Assembly: GCA_947304185.1 (NCBI GenBank)
Contig: CAMZAM010000005.1
Location: 42,412 to 106,411 of the forward strand
Source of the DNA: an uncultured Bacteroidales bacterium
GTDB taxonomy: Bacteria; Bacteroidota; Bacteroidia; Bacteroidales; F082
DNA length: 64,000 nt
Reading direction: 5' to 3'
In this document: positions 16,577 through 25,246 of the stretch, in pieces
How the letters are laid out: each line of letters begins with the position of its first letter
Numbering within the stretch: position 1 is the first letter of the stretch
Program-made: the position numbers and the translations under genes
Notes under the pieces: generated by a model
Databases searched by the model: none
Told to the model about the DNA's origin: nothing
The model's input: only the letters and a program-made list of their open reading frames with translations

Positions 16577-18205
16577 ATGAATAACGCATTATTTCAATTT
16601 GCACATCCTGCTAACGAGCCTGTAAAAGAATACAGACCGGGCAGCCCTGAGCGCCTCGCTTTGGAGAAAGAACTCAAGAAACAGTCGAAGGAAGTCGTGG
16701 AAATCCCGATCATCATTGGTGGTAAGGAAATCCGCACCGGCGATATGGGCGAAGTGGTTATGCCACACAACCACAAGCATGTGATTGCAAAATACCATAA
16801 AGTTGGCGAAAAAGAGGTCAATATGGCTATCGAAGCCGCTCTGAAGGCCAAAAAAGACTGGGAAAACACACCATGGGTGGAGAGAGCTTCCATCATGGCA
16901 CGCATCGGTCAGATGCTGGCAACAAAATATCGTGCACGCATCAACGCAGCATGTATGTTAGGCCAGTCGAAGAACTGCTTCCAAGCTGAAATCGACTCAG
17001 CTTGCGAGACCATCGACTTCTACCGTTTCAACAACTACTATGCAGGTAATCTCTACTCAGAGCAGCCTTCATCAAGTCCAGATCAGCTCAACCGCGTGGA
17101 ATATCGTCCACTCGAAGGCTTCATCATGGCTGTGACACCGTTCAACTTCACCTCTATCGCTTCGAATTTGAACATGACACCAGCTTTGATGGGTAACACC
17201 ACAATCTGGAAACCATCAACGACATCACTGCTTTCGAACTATCATATCATGCAGATCGCGATGGAAGCAGGTCTTCCGGCTGGCGTCGTGAACTTCCTGC
17301 CAGGCAAGGGCTCGTTGATTGGCGGTGTCGCTTTGAACAACCCGAACCTCGCCGGTATCCACTTCACCGGTTCGACAGCCACATTCCAGGGCCTCTGGAA
17401 GGGCGTAGGCGCAAATATAGCCAATTACAAGTCATATCCACGTCTCGTAGGTGAGACAGGTGGTAAAGACTTCATCTTCGCTCACAGCTCAGCAAATCCA
17501 CGCGAGGTGGCATGCGCCATCGTCCGCGGCGCTTTCGAATATCAAGGTCAGAAATGCTCGGCAGCATCACGCGCATATATCCCGAAGTCGATGTGGAAAG
17601 AGGTAAAACAGATTGTCGGCGACATGCTCAGCACCATCAAGATGGGCGACGTCACAGACTTCACCAACTACGTCAACGCTGTCATCGATGAAGCTTCATT
17701 CGACAACTGCAAAGGCTACATCGACAGAGCAAAAGCCAGCAAGGACGCTGAGATCGTGTTTGGTGGCAAGTGCGACAAGAGCGTCGGTTACTTCGTCGAG
17801 CCTACAGTCATCCTCGCCAAGGTGCCGAACTACGAGTCAATGGCTCAGGAGATCTTCGGACCTATCATCACCATCTATGTCTACGATGACAAGAAATACG
17901 AGGAAACACTGGAACTCTGCGACACGACATCACCTTACGCATTGACAGGAGCAATCTTCGTCAACGACCTCAAGGCACGTCAGCTCGCCGACCAGAAGCT
18001 TAAATATGCTGCAGGTAACTTCTACATCAACGACAAGCCTACGGGCGCCGTCGTGGGATGCCAGCCATTCGGCGGCTCACGCGCATCAGGCACCAACGAC
18101 AAGGCTGGCGGTCTGTGGAACCTCATCCGCTGGACGAACCCACGCGCCATCAAGGAGACATTCGTGCCGGCTACTGAGTACGGTTATCCTTTCTTGGCAA
18201 AGTAA
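16577..18205 (+). CDS. pruA: L-glutamate gamma-semialdehyde (P5C) dehydrogenase
   Basis: Oxidises glutamate semialdehyde (from proline or ornithine breakdown) to glutamate with NAD+. It is a 542-residue aldehyde dehydrogenase of the stand-alone P5C type, without the PutA proline dehydrogenase fused. Visible: VTPFNFTSIASN, FTGSTATF, the general-base motif VGETGGKD, the catalytic motif GQKCSAASRAY (Cys327), EIFGPIITIYVY, and the C-terminal QPFGGSRASGTNDKAGG. The N-terminal 30 residues (HPANEPVKEYRPGS) match this subfamily. Monocistronic; a hairpin-rich region follows and separates it from the convergent methyltransferase gene. No proline dehydrogenase gene is in the window. Confidence 0.95.
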   Translation: MNNALFQFAHPANEPVKEYRPGSPERLALEKELKKQSKEVVEIPIIIGGKEIRTGDMGEVVMPHNHKHVIAKYHKVGEKEVNMAIEAALKAKKDWENTPWVERASIMARIGQMLATKYRARINAACMLGQSKNCFQAEIDSACETIDFYRFNNYYAGNLYSEQPSSSPDQLNRVEYRPLEGFIMAVTPFNFTSIASNLNMTPALMGNTTIWKPSTTSLLSNYHIMQIAMEAGLPAGVVNFLPGKGSLIGGVALNNPNLAGIHFTGSTATFQGLWKGVGANIANYKSYPRLVGETGGKDFIFAHSSANPREVACAIVRGAFEYQGQKCSAASRAYIPKSMWKEVKQIVGDMLSTIKMGDVTDFTNYVNAVIDEASFDNCKGYIDRAKASKDAEIVFGGKCDKSVGYFVEPTVILAKVPNYESMAQEIFGPIITIYVYDDKKYEETLELCDTTSPYALTGAIFVNDLKARQLADQKLKYAAGNFYINDKPTGAVVGCQPFGGSRASGTNDKAGGLWNLIRWTNPRAIKETFVPATEYGYPFLAK

Positions 18206-18211
18206 AAAACT

Positions 18212-18298
18212 TTGGCTATTAGCTATTAGCCATTGGCTGTTATTTTAACGACCAATGGCTATTTTTTTTTGCCAAAAGCCAATAGCTAACAGCCAATG
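18212..18298. terminator. Imperfect inverted repeat, likely bidirectional terminator
   Basis: Left words TTGGCTATTAGCTATTAGCC and CATTGGCTGTTATTTT face the right arm GCCAAAAGCCAATAGC, AACAGCCAATG around a T9 run at 18262-18270. It sits between convergent pruA and the methyltransferase gene. It is built from a short repeated word (GGCTATTAGC), so it may also be a repeat expansion. Confidence 0.5.
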
Positions 18299-19066
18299 TT
18301 ATTTGATTACACGATAGATTAGTTCCTCTCCCGGTCGCGCCAACCTCATCCGTTGACGTTGTTCATCCGTCAATTCATAATACAGGCGGTCAGCATCGAC
18401 GGTAAAACCAGCTTTTTCAAGCACTTGAGCATAGTCACGACCAAATTGGCGGACGTGGTCATACTGACCGAAATTACGCTTTCTCTCTTCCGGATCGGTA
18501 ATTGTAGGATCTTCCCATGTGTCAACATTAGGATTTATCGGCACTAACAATATAGCCCAACCACCAGGTTTGAGGATTCGTTTTATCTCTGAAAAGGCTT
18601 TATTTACATCATTAACATGCTCCAAAACGTGATTGCAAATCACCACATCATATTGATTATCAGGGAGTTCGATATTTGTCACATCAAGATGCAGGTCGGC
18701 AATAGGCGAATCGATGTCGGCGGTGGTATAATCGAGGTTTGTCAAGGCACGAAAACGCTTGATGAACGGCTGCTCGGGAGCGAAGTGCAACACCTTCAGA
18801 TTGTCAGTAAAAAAGCCTGTCTTCTCCTTTAAATACAGCCAAAGCAGACGATGACGCTCGAGTGATAGACACTTCGGGCACATACGGTTTTCCATGGCTT
18901 TGCCATAGCCGTAAGGCAAAAACTTACGGAAATGCTTGCCGCAAACAGGACATTCGACCTTGTTCCCAATATAAAACGGACGTATCAGAAAACTGAACAG
19001 CCCACTGAAACGAATCAGTGTCTGTCGTGGGAAAATCCTTGTAAATAAAGCGATTAACTTCTTCAT
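18299..19066 (-). CDS. Class I SAM-dependent methyltransferase with zinc-ribbon-like N-terminus
   Basis: A 255-residue protein. Two CxxC pairs (C39/C42 in CPVCGKHF and C63/C66 in MCPKC) suggest a zinc site before the methyltransferase core. The core has LHFAPE (motif I-like), DLHLDVTNIELPD, VVICNHVLEHVNDVNKA and ILKPGGWAILLVP, typical of the Methyltransf_11 group. The start overlaps the GT4 gene stop by 4 nt. Such pairs usually act on glycans or glycolipids, but the substrate cannot be read from the sequence. Confidence 0.85.
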   Translation of the reverse strand: MKKLIALFTRIFPRQTLIRFSGLFSFLIRPFYIGNKVECPVCGKHFRKFLPYGYGKAMENRMCPKCLSLERHRLLWLYLKEKTGFFTDNLKVLHFAPEQPFIKRFRALTNLDYTTADIDSPIADLHLDVTNIELPDNQYDVVICNHVLEHVNDVNKAFSEIKRILKPGGWAILLVPINPNVDTWEDPTITDPEERKRNFGQYDHVRQFGRDYAQVLEKAGFTVDADRLYYELTDEQRQRMRLARPGEELIYRVIK

Positions 19067-20187
19067 AACAGGTTCTTAATAGCTTCGGTCATGGTTGACC
19101 ATTGATACTTCTTCTTCTCCTCCTTCACACCTTCAACAAGCTTGTCATATCTGTCGTTCTCACAGAAGTCTACGAGTGCATCGGCGATGGCAGAGGCCTT
19201 CGGTTCAACGACGTAACCAACCTTTCCGTCAGGAATCATCTCGCCAAGACCGCCAACATTAGTGACAAGCATAGGCTTCTCGAAGTGGTATGCTATCTGT
19301 GTGACACCACTCTGGGTTGCCGATTTATAGGGCTGAACCACCATCTCGGCAGAGTTAAAGTAATACTTTACATCAACATCGTTAATATATTGATTTTCAA
19401 TTATTACAAAATCTTGTAAACCAAGTTTTTCAACCTGTTTAAGATAAGGTTTCGGGTCGTCGTAAAACTCACCGGCGATAATCAACTTGACGGGATATTT
19501 TCGGAGTCGCTGATCGGCAAAAGCATCAATCAGGAGGTCGAGACCTTTGTAGGCGCGGACGAGTCCGAAGAACAGGAAATAACGATAGTTTTCAGCCAAG
19601 CCGAGCTGTTTTATCGCCGATTTCTTATCCTCAATATCTCCAAAATGGTCATACAACGGATGATGCACCATGCATCTAGGCTTGTTTTGCCTGTCAAGTG
19701 TGGCGATATCATCCATAACCGACTGTGATAGAGCCACAAAGCCGTCCATAGCTTTCACAAAACCTGGTGCAAACCATCTGTCGAGAACAGATTTTTCATG
19801 CGGTATCATATTGTGTATCAATCCGATACACTTTGTATAACCATTACGTTTCACTACTTTTGCAATCTTACTGAAACAAGGAGCGAAAAACGACATCCAA
19901 TAGGTGAAAACCACGATATCAGGGTTCTTTGCTCGTATCTCCTTCCCCACTTTCTTCCAGTTCAACGGATTGATACTGTTGACCTTACGTTCAATTGGGA
20001 AGCTTTCCGGAGCCTTTGCATCAGAATATTGTGTCTTGCCCGGAAATAGGAACGACGGATATTGAAGTTTGAATGTAACCACTTCAATATCAACACCTTC
20101 CTTAACAAACTCAGTTGCGAGTCTGTCGGTGAAGGCAGCGATGCCTCCACGATAAGGATAAGCCGTTCCGACGATTATGATTTTCAT
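19063..20187 (-). CDS. GT4 family glycosyltransferase
   Basis: A 374-residue GT-B enzyme transferring a sugar from a nucleotide donor in the cytosol. Visible: N-terminal YPYRGGIAAFTDRLA (acceptor-side glycine loop), FFGLVRAYKGLDLLIDAF at the start of the GT1/GT4 donor domain (~210), IIAGEFYDDP, and the C-terminal pattern QPYKSATQSGVTQIAY with GGLGEMIPDG (E-x7-E-like region). It overlaps the upstream HMA gene by 1 nt and the downstream methyltransferase gene by 4 nt. Probably makes a cell-envelope glycan; donor and acceptor unknown. Confidence 0.9.
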   Translation of the reverse strand: MKIIIVGTAYPYRGGIAAFTDRLATEFVKEGVDIEVVTFKLQYPSFLFPGKTQYSDAKAPESFPIERKVNSINPLNWKKVGKEIRAKNPDIVVFTYWMSFFAPCFSKIAKVVKRNGYTKCIGLIHNMIPHEKSVLDRWFAPGFVKAMDGFVALSQSVMDDIATLDRQNKPRCMVHHPLYDHFGDIEDKKSAIKQLGLAENYRYFLFFGLVRAYKGLDLLIDAFADQRLRKYPVKLIIAGEFYDDPKPYLKQVEKLGLQDFVIIENQYINDVDVKYYFNSAEMVVQPYKSATQSGVTQIAYHFEKPMLVTNVGGLGEMIPDGKVGYVVEPKASAIADALVDFCENDRYDKLVEGVKEEKKKYQWSTMTEAIKNLL

Positions 20188-20519
20188 TATTTACTCTCGT
20201 CGTTGACAGGTTCAGCCTGTTCTTTTTTTACACCTTTAGGTTCAACAACCGTCGCCTTGTAATTGATTTTGGCAAATGCCTTAACCAGTTTTTCTGTATT
20301 GGTTTTTTCGCTATCGTATTGAATAGTAACGAGGTTCGTCTTTAAATCAGCATCGATTGACTTCACTCCTTTTTCAAAACGGATATTGTCTTTTATACGT
20401 TTAACACAGTTATTGCATTCAATCTCAGGTTCTGTCGTAAAGACAACTTCTTTCATCGTCTGAGCCTGGACCAAGACTGTCAAAAACAATGCGAATGCTA
20501 ATAAAATTAGTTTCTTCAT
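20187..20519 (-). CDS. Exported heavy-metal-associated (HMA) domain protein
   Basis: A 110-residue protein with a signal peptide (residues 1-20, cut after VQAQ) and one HMA domain (~23-90). Its metal site is ECNNC (C35, C38) instead of the common GMxCxxC. The fold pattern GVKSIDADLKTNLVTIQYD is typical. Being exported, it is a periplasmic metallochaperone candidate, most likely for copper or a similar soft metal. It lies 7 nt downstream of the TonB receptor gene, an association common in Bacteroidota. Metal identity is inferred only. Confidence 0.88.
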   Translation of the reverse strand: MKKLILLAFALFLTVLVQAQTMKEVVFTTEPEIECNNCVKRIKDNIRFEKGVKSIDADLKTNLVTIQYDSEKTNTEKLVKAFAKINYKATVVEPKGVKKEQAEPVNDESK

Positions 20520-20526
20520 AGTTTTA

Positions 20527-22698
20527 TTATTTTGTTAATTTCCATTTAATTCCACCGTAAAACATAATGCCGTCAATCGGACCATAAATCATCGTAGCAT
20601 CGAAGTTTTCGCTCCACGGGTCATGGCAGCCTATTATCGGGTTTTTCTGTTTATAATTAGTCAAATTCTCGCCTCCGATATATATATTCCCCCAACGGAA
20701 CCATTTGAGTATCTGTGCGTTAAGTATTGGATATGCATCAAAAGTACCAAATCCGTCAGGCATACGGCCGTCACCATTGATTTGCAAAGTGAGATCAAAC
20801 TGCCATATCTCGAGTGGAGTTTTATACGTTGCAGTCACCAAACCTTTATAACGACTGGTCAGAGGTTTCTCACGTAAAACACTGTTGATGGTAGTCTTTA
20901 CGTCGTTATATCTGAAAGCTCCCAATAGCGAGAAACCATCGAAAAACGGGTATGTCGCGTCGATTTGGAAGGTATGGGAATACGATAGTCCGTCGAGGTT
21001 GTAGAAATGCACCTTATGAACATCGCTGTCGAGGTCGGTCACCACCTGATTCTCAAAGTTGGTATAATAGTATTCAAGATTGATTATCAAGCACTTTTCA
21101 AAGATATCGATGTCGAGTGTCGCGGTGGTGCCGAAATTCCAAGCCTCTTCCTGTTTAAGATTGTCATCGATAATGATTTCGCGGCTGCTTGCCAAAAGTG
21201 TATGATTATCAAGCATCGGGCGTGGCGTGCGGTAGCCTTTACCTGCCGAAAAACGCAGTTTCAACGGCTCAGCGACGACCCATTTTATATGAGTGCGCGG
21301 AGTGAAAAACAGACCGTATAAATCACTGTAATCGCCTCTAAAACCTGCCATAAACACAAACTTCTCATCATAATTGAAGGTATATTGGGCATATGCTCCA
21401 CCGATATTCTCCTCGGGAGCCTTTACGAGGTCAGGAACAAAATTCCATCGCTCATCGAAACAGTCATGATTAAACGACAAACCTGTTGAAACACTGTGAC
21501 TTGGAGTGAATTCGGTCTCGAAAAGCAATTGTGCGTAAGCGTTATTATTGTTCACATCGTATGACCTCAACCCATATAAAGAATTCATTTTATGGATTGA
21601 ACCCGACAAGATCAAGGCAATGTTGGTGTTGTGGATTTCGTCGAAGATGTAAGCGTTTTTCAAGACGCCTTCATATCGTTCAGAGCCGATATTTATCTTA
21701 AACAACTGATTATCAGCACTTCTCGAATGATTATGAGCATCTTTAGTTTGACCTCCGTTTCTATCCTCTTTCAAGGCCTTCACGTACGCCTGCATGATGT
21801 AGTGATCTTTCTTGTACATCCAGCGGTTCATGAAGTCGTATTGTTGCACCTTAGGCATGTCCATGAAACCGTCGCCATTGCCGTCGTGTTCCATCGACAT
21901 ATTCTCATAATGCGCTAATAATCCAGTACTTAGAGCGTCATTGAAATGCAGGTTACCTTCTACATTAGTCTCAAATTTCAGATGACTGTCGAGGAACAGA
22001 TTCACGTCGAGTTCTTCGTCAAGTTGCGGTTTCAGGTATTCGATGTTTATCTGTCCGGTTATCGACTCATAGCCGTTTTTCACTGTTGCAGCGCCTTTTG
22101 ACACTTGAATCGAATGCATCCAAGTACCCGGAATATAACCCAATGAAAACGGGGCTGCCGCGCCGCGGAATGCAGGAACGTTTTCTGTCAGCATCTGAAC
22201 GTAACTACCTGATAATCCTAGGAGTTTAATCTGTTTGGCACCCGTTGCCGCATCGGAGTATTCCACATCGACTGAAGGATTTGTGGAGAAGCTTTCACCA
22301 AGGTTGCAACAAGCGGCGCGGCATAATTCGGTAGTCCCAATAACGTCAATGTTTTGAGCACCTTTAGCCTTCATCACTCCCGGGCGTGTCGCCTTTACGA
22401 CAACGTCGTCCAAAGTAATCTCGCCGTTGAGCTTAATCTCAACAAAATCAACATCTTTGCAATATGTGGTATCATTTGTAAAGCCGACAAAAGAAGTAAC
22501 CAAAGAACTGGTCTCGTCTACTCTATTCAACGAAAACGAGCCGTTGGCATCGATAGTGGTGCCGTGATTCGTACCCATCCACACCACGTTGGCGCCGACC
22601 AAAGCATTACCCTGGTCGTCTCGCACCACGCCCCTAACCTGCGAATACAAGGTAATCGCAAGGAAACAAAGGAGGATCGATGTTATTAGTTTCTTCAT
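20527..22698 (-). CDS. TonB-dependent receptor, metal-linked type
   Basis: A 723-residue outer-membrane receptor. Signal peptide (1-19), carboxypeptidase-regulatory-like module (~20-95, VRGVVRDDQGNALVGANVVW), plug domain (~105-215) with CRAACCNLGESFSTNPSVDV and GSYVQMLTENVPAFRG, then a beta-barrel ending KWKLTK. The cysteine-rich CRAACCN at the plug entrance is typical of the receptors paired with HMA proteins, as here. The natural reading is import or handling of copper or another metal complex; the substrate is not proven. A dispersed repeat (22720-22758) occupies the 39-bp gap upstream, between this gene and the flippase. Confidence 0.9.
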   Translation of the reverse strand: MKKLITSILLCFLAITLYSQVRGVVRDDQGNALVGANVVWMGTNHGTTIDANGSFSLNRVDETSSLVTSFVGFTNDTTYCKDVDFVEIKLNGEITLDDVVVKATRPGVMKAKGAQNIDVIGTTELCRAACCNLGESFSTNPSVDVEYSDAATGAKQIKLLGLSGSYVQMLTENVPAFRGAAAPFSLGYIPGTWMHSIQVSKGAATVKNGYESITGQINIEYLKPQLDEELDVNLFLDSHLKFETNVEGNLHFNDALSTGLLAHYENMSMEHDGNGDGFMDMPKVQQYDFMNRWMYKKDHYIMQAYVKALKEDRNGGQTKDAHNHSRSADNQLFKINIGSERYEGVLKNAYIFDEIHNTNIALILSGSIHKMNSLYGLRSYDVNNNNAYAQLLFETEFTPSHSVSTGLSFNHDCFDERWNFVPDLVKAPEENIGGAYAQYTFNYDEKFVFMAGFRGDYSDLYGLFFTPRTHIKWVVAEPLKLRFSAGKGYRTPRPMLDNHTLLASSREIIIDDNLKQEEAWNFGTTATLDIDIFEKCLIINLEYYYTNFENQVVTDLDSDVHKVHFYNLDGLSYSHTFQIDATYPFFDGFSLLGAFRYNDVKTTINSVLREKPLTSRYKGLVTATYKTPLEIWQFDLTLQINGDGRMPDGFGTFDAYPILNAQILKWFRWGNIYIGGENLTNYKQKNPIIGCHDPWSENFDATMIYGPIDGIMFYGGIKWKLTK

Positions 22699-22719
22699 TA
22701 ATAATATGTTTTCGTTAGT

Positions 22720-22758
22720 GGAGGATTTCTCCGCTCCCTACGGTCGGTCGAAATGACG
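22720..22758. repeat. Half copy of dispersed inverted-repeat element
   Basis: Contains GGATTTCTCCGCTCC followed by CTACGGTCGGTCGAAATGAC. The last 25 bases are identical to the right end of the element at 55836-55935. It supplies the last codons (RHFDRP) and stop of the flippase gene. Confidence 0.75.
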
Positions 22759-24261
22759 AACCCTATCTATAATCTCGTTAATCTCTTTTGATATCTTCGT
22801 TTTATAAATTATCGCCAATCCAATAACCACTAAAATTGCTGTCCGCAGGAATGCTTCAACGAGTTTTATCACGACACCTGCATCCTTAAAGTAAATTATA
22901 GATTTTGATATATATTCAAATGACAGCCAATTTATTACGAACAACAATCCTATCACTAAAATCACTATTATCTCCTGCCATGAGAAAGGCGAAATCTTCG
23001 TCTTCCACATGATAAGCGAAAGCAACAAAATGTAATAAATTGAGAATGAAATTATTGACGACCAAGCCGCTCCTGTCATGCCGAGAATCGGTATCAGACT
23101 GTTGTTGAGTATGATGGCGCTCACGGTGAGGATGGCTGTGAATATCAGTTGCAGGTAATACCAACGCGAATAGCTCAGCACGGTGACGCCGATATTCATC
23201 GAAGAGTTGACCAGCTTGGCTAATCCGAGGAGGAAGAACACCCATTTACCATCGACATATTTGTCACCGTTAGGCAGCAGTTCGAAGAAGAGGTCGATGT
23301 TGATCCAGATGATGAAAAACACGAACGCTCCAGCTATCAGTTGATGTAGCGACACGCTCTTGCAGATCTCCGCTGCCCGTTGATTATCACCGTCTTTCAT
23401 CGCCTGAGAGATGATAGGACGAGATATCGCTGACACCGAACGGTAAGGCATCTCGACGAGGTTGGCCATATATTGTGCTATAGCGTAAATACCGGTGATT
23501 GTCAGTCCCAGCTGCGCCGTGATGAAGAAGGAGTTCAAACTCGGGATGATGTTGCCAATCACTGCCGCCACCGTCAAAAACAGGGTGTAAAACATGAAAT
23601 CACGGCGCAGCCAGTGCGAGATATGTCCAGGTTCAATCTTGAATGATATCTTCGACAGCTTCAGCAAGTAGATGATATTCAACAACATAGCCAACGCATA
23701 TGCAACGCATAGACCAATCACCATGCAGTCGAGGTCGATGACTTTGGTTATGTAAAGAATGTAGTCGATTAAAGTAAAAAGCCTCACTCCCACTTCCCTC
23801 ACAAACTTCGGAACCACTATGCGCATCAGGATGTTGGCGTTGGTCTCAAACACCGTCATATACATCATAAAGAACGCCATCGGGACGACGAGGTAGATAT
23901 AGTCGACGAAGAGTGCCGATTTACCCGAAAACATCCCGATTATCGTGCTTTTAAAGGCAAAGAAGAGGATAGTGAAGATGGTGAATCCTATTGCCGGCAC
24001 AATTATCGTCCAGCCGAAGAAGCCGTGGTCACGGCTTTCATTATCGCGGAAATACGGGTAATAACGCAGAGCCGAGGTGTTGGTGCCGAGAGCGCCGAGA
24101 CCTGAGAGCAAGATTGCGGCGTCAGCCATGACACGCGTCAGGCCGACTTCCTCCTGCGTGAGATATTTCGTCATCACGAAGAAGGTGGTGATAAACCCCA
24201 CGGCCACGCCGAGGTAGTTCATCAAAGTGCCCTTAATGCTCTGTTTTACTACTACTCCCAT
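22738..24261 (-). CDS. Oligosaccharide flippase family membrane protein
   Basis: A 507-residue, very hydrophobic protein with about 14 predicted membrane segments and the N-terminal pattern of the polysaccharide-transporter (PST/MurJ-like MOP) superfamily: GTLMNYLGVAVGFITTFFV and LTQEEVGLTRVMADAAILLSG. Members move lipid-linked glycans across the inner membrane. The start overlaps the gpsA stop by 1 nt. The C-terminal RHFDRP and stop codon are provided by the repeat at 22720-22758, so the native end may be altered. No other glycan-assembly genes (Wzy, ligase) lie next to it. Confidence 0.88.
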   Translation of the reverse strand: MGVVVKQSIKGTLMNYLGVAVGFITTFFVMTKYLTQEEVGLTRVMADAAILLSGLGALGTNTSALRYYPYFRDNESRDHGFFGWTIIVPAIGFTIFTILFFAFKSTIIGMFSGKSALFVDYIYLVVPMAFFMMYMTVFETNANILMRIVVPKFVREVGVRLFTLIDYILYITKVIDLDCMVIGLCVAYALAMLLNIIYLLKLSKISFKIEPGHISHWLRRDFMFYTLFLTVAAVIGNIIPSLNSFFITAQLGLTITGIYAIAQYMANLVEMPYRSVSAISRPIISQAMKDGDNQRAAEICKSVSLHQLIAGAFVFFIIWINIDLFFELLPNGDKYVDGKWVFFLLGLAKLVNSSMNIGVTVLSYSRWYYLQLIFTAILTVSAIILNNSLIPILGMTGAAWSSIISFSIYYILLLSLIMWKTKISPFSWQEIIVILVIGLLFVINWLSFEYISKSIIYFKDAGVVIKLVEAFLRTAILVVIGLAIIYKTKISKEINEIIDRVRHFDRP

Positions 24262-25235
24262 CAGTTTTTCAAGATATTCTTAATAAAGTTACGCGTCGGA
24301 TAATTCCTGTCGTTGAGCACATGATATAGTTCGCTCATCAGCGGATAATTGGCCATTTCTATTTGATTATCAATCAGTTTTTGGTAAAATATATCCACTG
24401 CTATGCGTCCTTCAAGGACTACGCTGTCCGACATGCAGTTATTGAAGAACCCCTTACCGATGAGCAGTCCCAAAGTACGGTTGCGACTCATATCGTTTAA
24501 TGCCGTCAGCGAGAAGTCGCCAAATCCGCAATACCTGTACATGGTGCTGTTCTCGCCTCCGAAAGTTATCACCAGACGGCGCATCTCATTGAGTGCTTTG
24601 GTGAGAAATATCGAACGCAGGTTCGCCGAGTCAAAGTTAGCGTCGACGATGCCTATCACAATGGCGTAGATGTTTTTCAGGATTGAAGCATATTCCACGC
24701 CGGTGACATCGGTAGTGAAATCGGTGCGAATCGGGGTATCGTCAAACACATCGGTGATGATTTTATACAACGTCTCATCCGTTGTCGCAGCTGTGAGGCC
24801 CGTATCCTGACGATTGATGATTTCGCGAGCAAATGAAGGGCCTTTCAGCGTCATAAACGGATTGAAGATAAACGATTTTATGCTATCAGGAATGATCTGA
24901 TCACCACAACCGAAACCTTTAGCCAAGTTGACGATTAGCGCCGTCGGGTTGATATAATCTTTGTTTTCCTGAAGATAGCCTACCACAGCCGTCGACGGAA
25001 TGGCCAGGAAGATAACATTAGCCTCCTTGAGCACGTTCTTGTCGGTGGTAGCTTTGAGGTTTTCGTTAAGCTTGCATTTTGGGAAATACAAAGTGTTGAC
25101 ATGCATGGTATTGATCATCTCAACCACTTCATCTTCAATAGAGAGCAGATAAATCTCATCTTTGTTTTTCTGAGCGAGGACATCCCCTATTGCCGTTGCG
25201 ATGGCGCCGCTTCCGATAAAAACTATTTTTCTCAT
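24261..25235 (-). CDS. gpsA: NAD(P)-dependent glycerol-3-phosphate dehydrogenase
   Basis: Makes sn-glycerol 3-phosphate from dihydroxyacetone phosphate for phospholipid synthesis. 324 residues, with the Rossmann motif GSGAIATAIG (8-17), FLAIPSTAV, KGPSFA (131-136) and the catalytic lysine in ASILKNIYAI (Lys187), then GFGDFSLT. It differs from the textbook enzyme in using GSGA rather than GxGxWG at the nucleotide site, so a more distant paralogue with another 2-keto-phosphate substrate is possible. It sits between the BrkB gene (11 nt gap) and the flippase (overlap), consistent with an envelope operon. Confidence 0.85.
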   Translation of the reverse strand: MRKIVFIGSGAIATAIGDVLAQKNKDEIYLLSIEDEVVEMINTMHVNTLYFPKCKLNENLKATTDKNVLKEANVIFLAIPSTAVVGYLQENKDYINPTALIVNLAKGFGCGDQIIPDSIKSFIFNPFMTLKGPSFAREIINRQDTGLTAATTDETLYKIITDVFDDTPIRTDFTTDVTGVEYASILKNIYAIVIGIVDANFDSANLRSIFLTKALNEMRRLVITFGGENSTMYRYCGFGDFSLTALNDMSRNRTLGLLIGKGFFNNCMSDSVVLEGRIAVDIFYQKLIDNQIEMANYPLMSELYHVLNDRNYPTRNFIKNILKN

Positions 25236-25246
25236 ACAGATTTTTC

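Noticed and set aside
18299..24261. O-antigen or capsule biosynthesis cluster
   Set aside because: Only one glycosyltransferase, one methyltransferase and one flippase are present, interrupted by a metal receptor pair; polymerase and nucleotide-sugar genes are missing.
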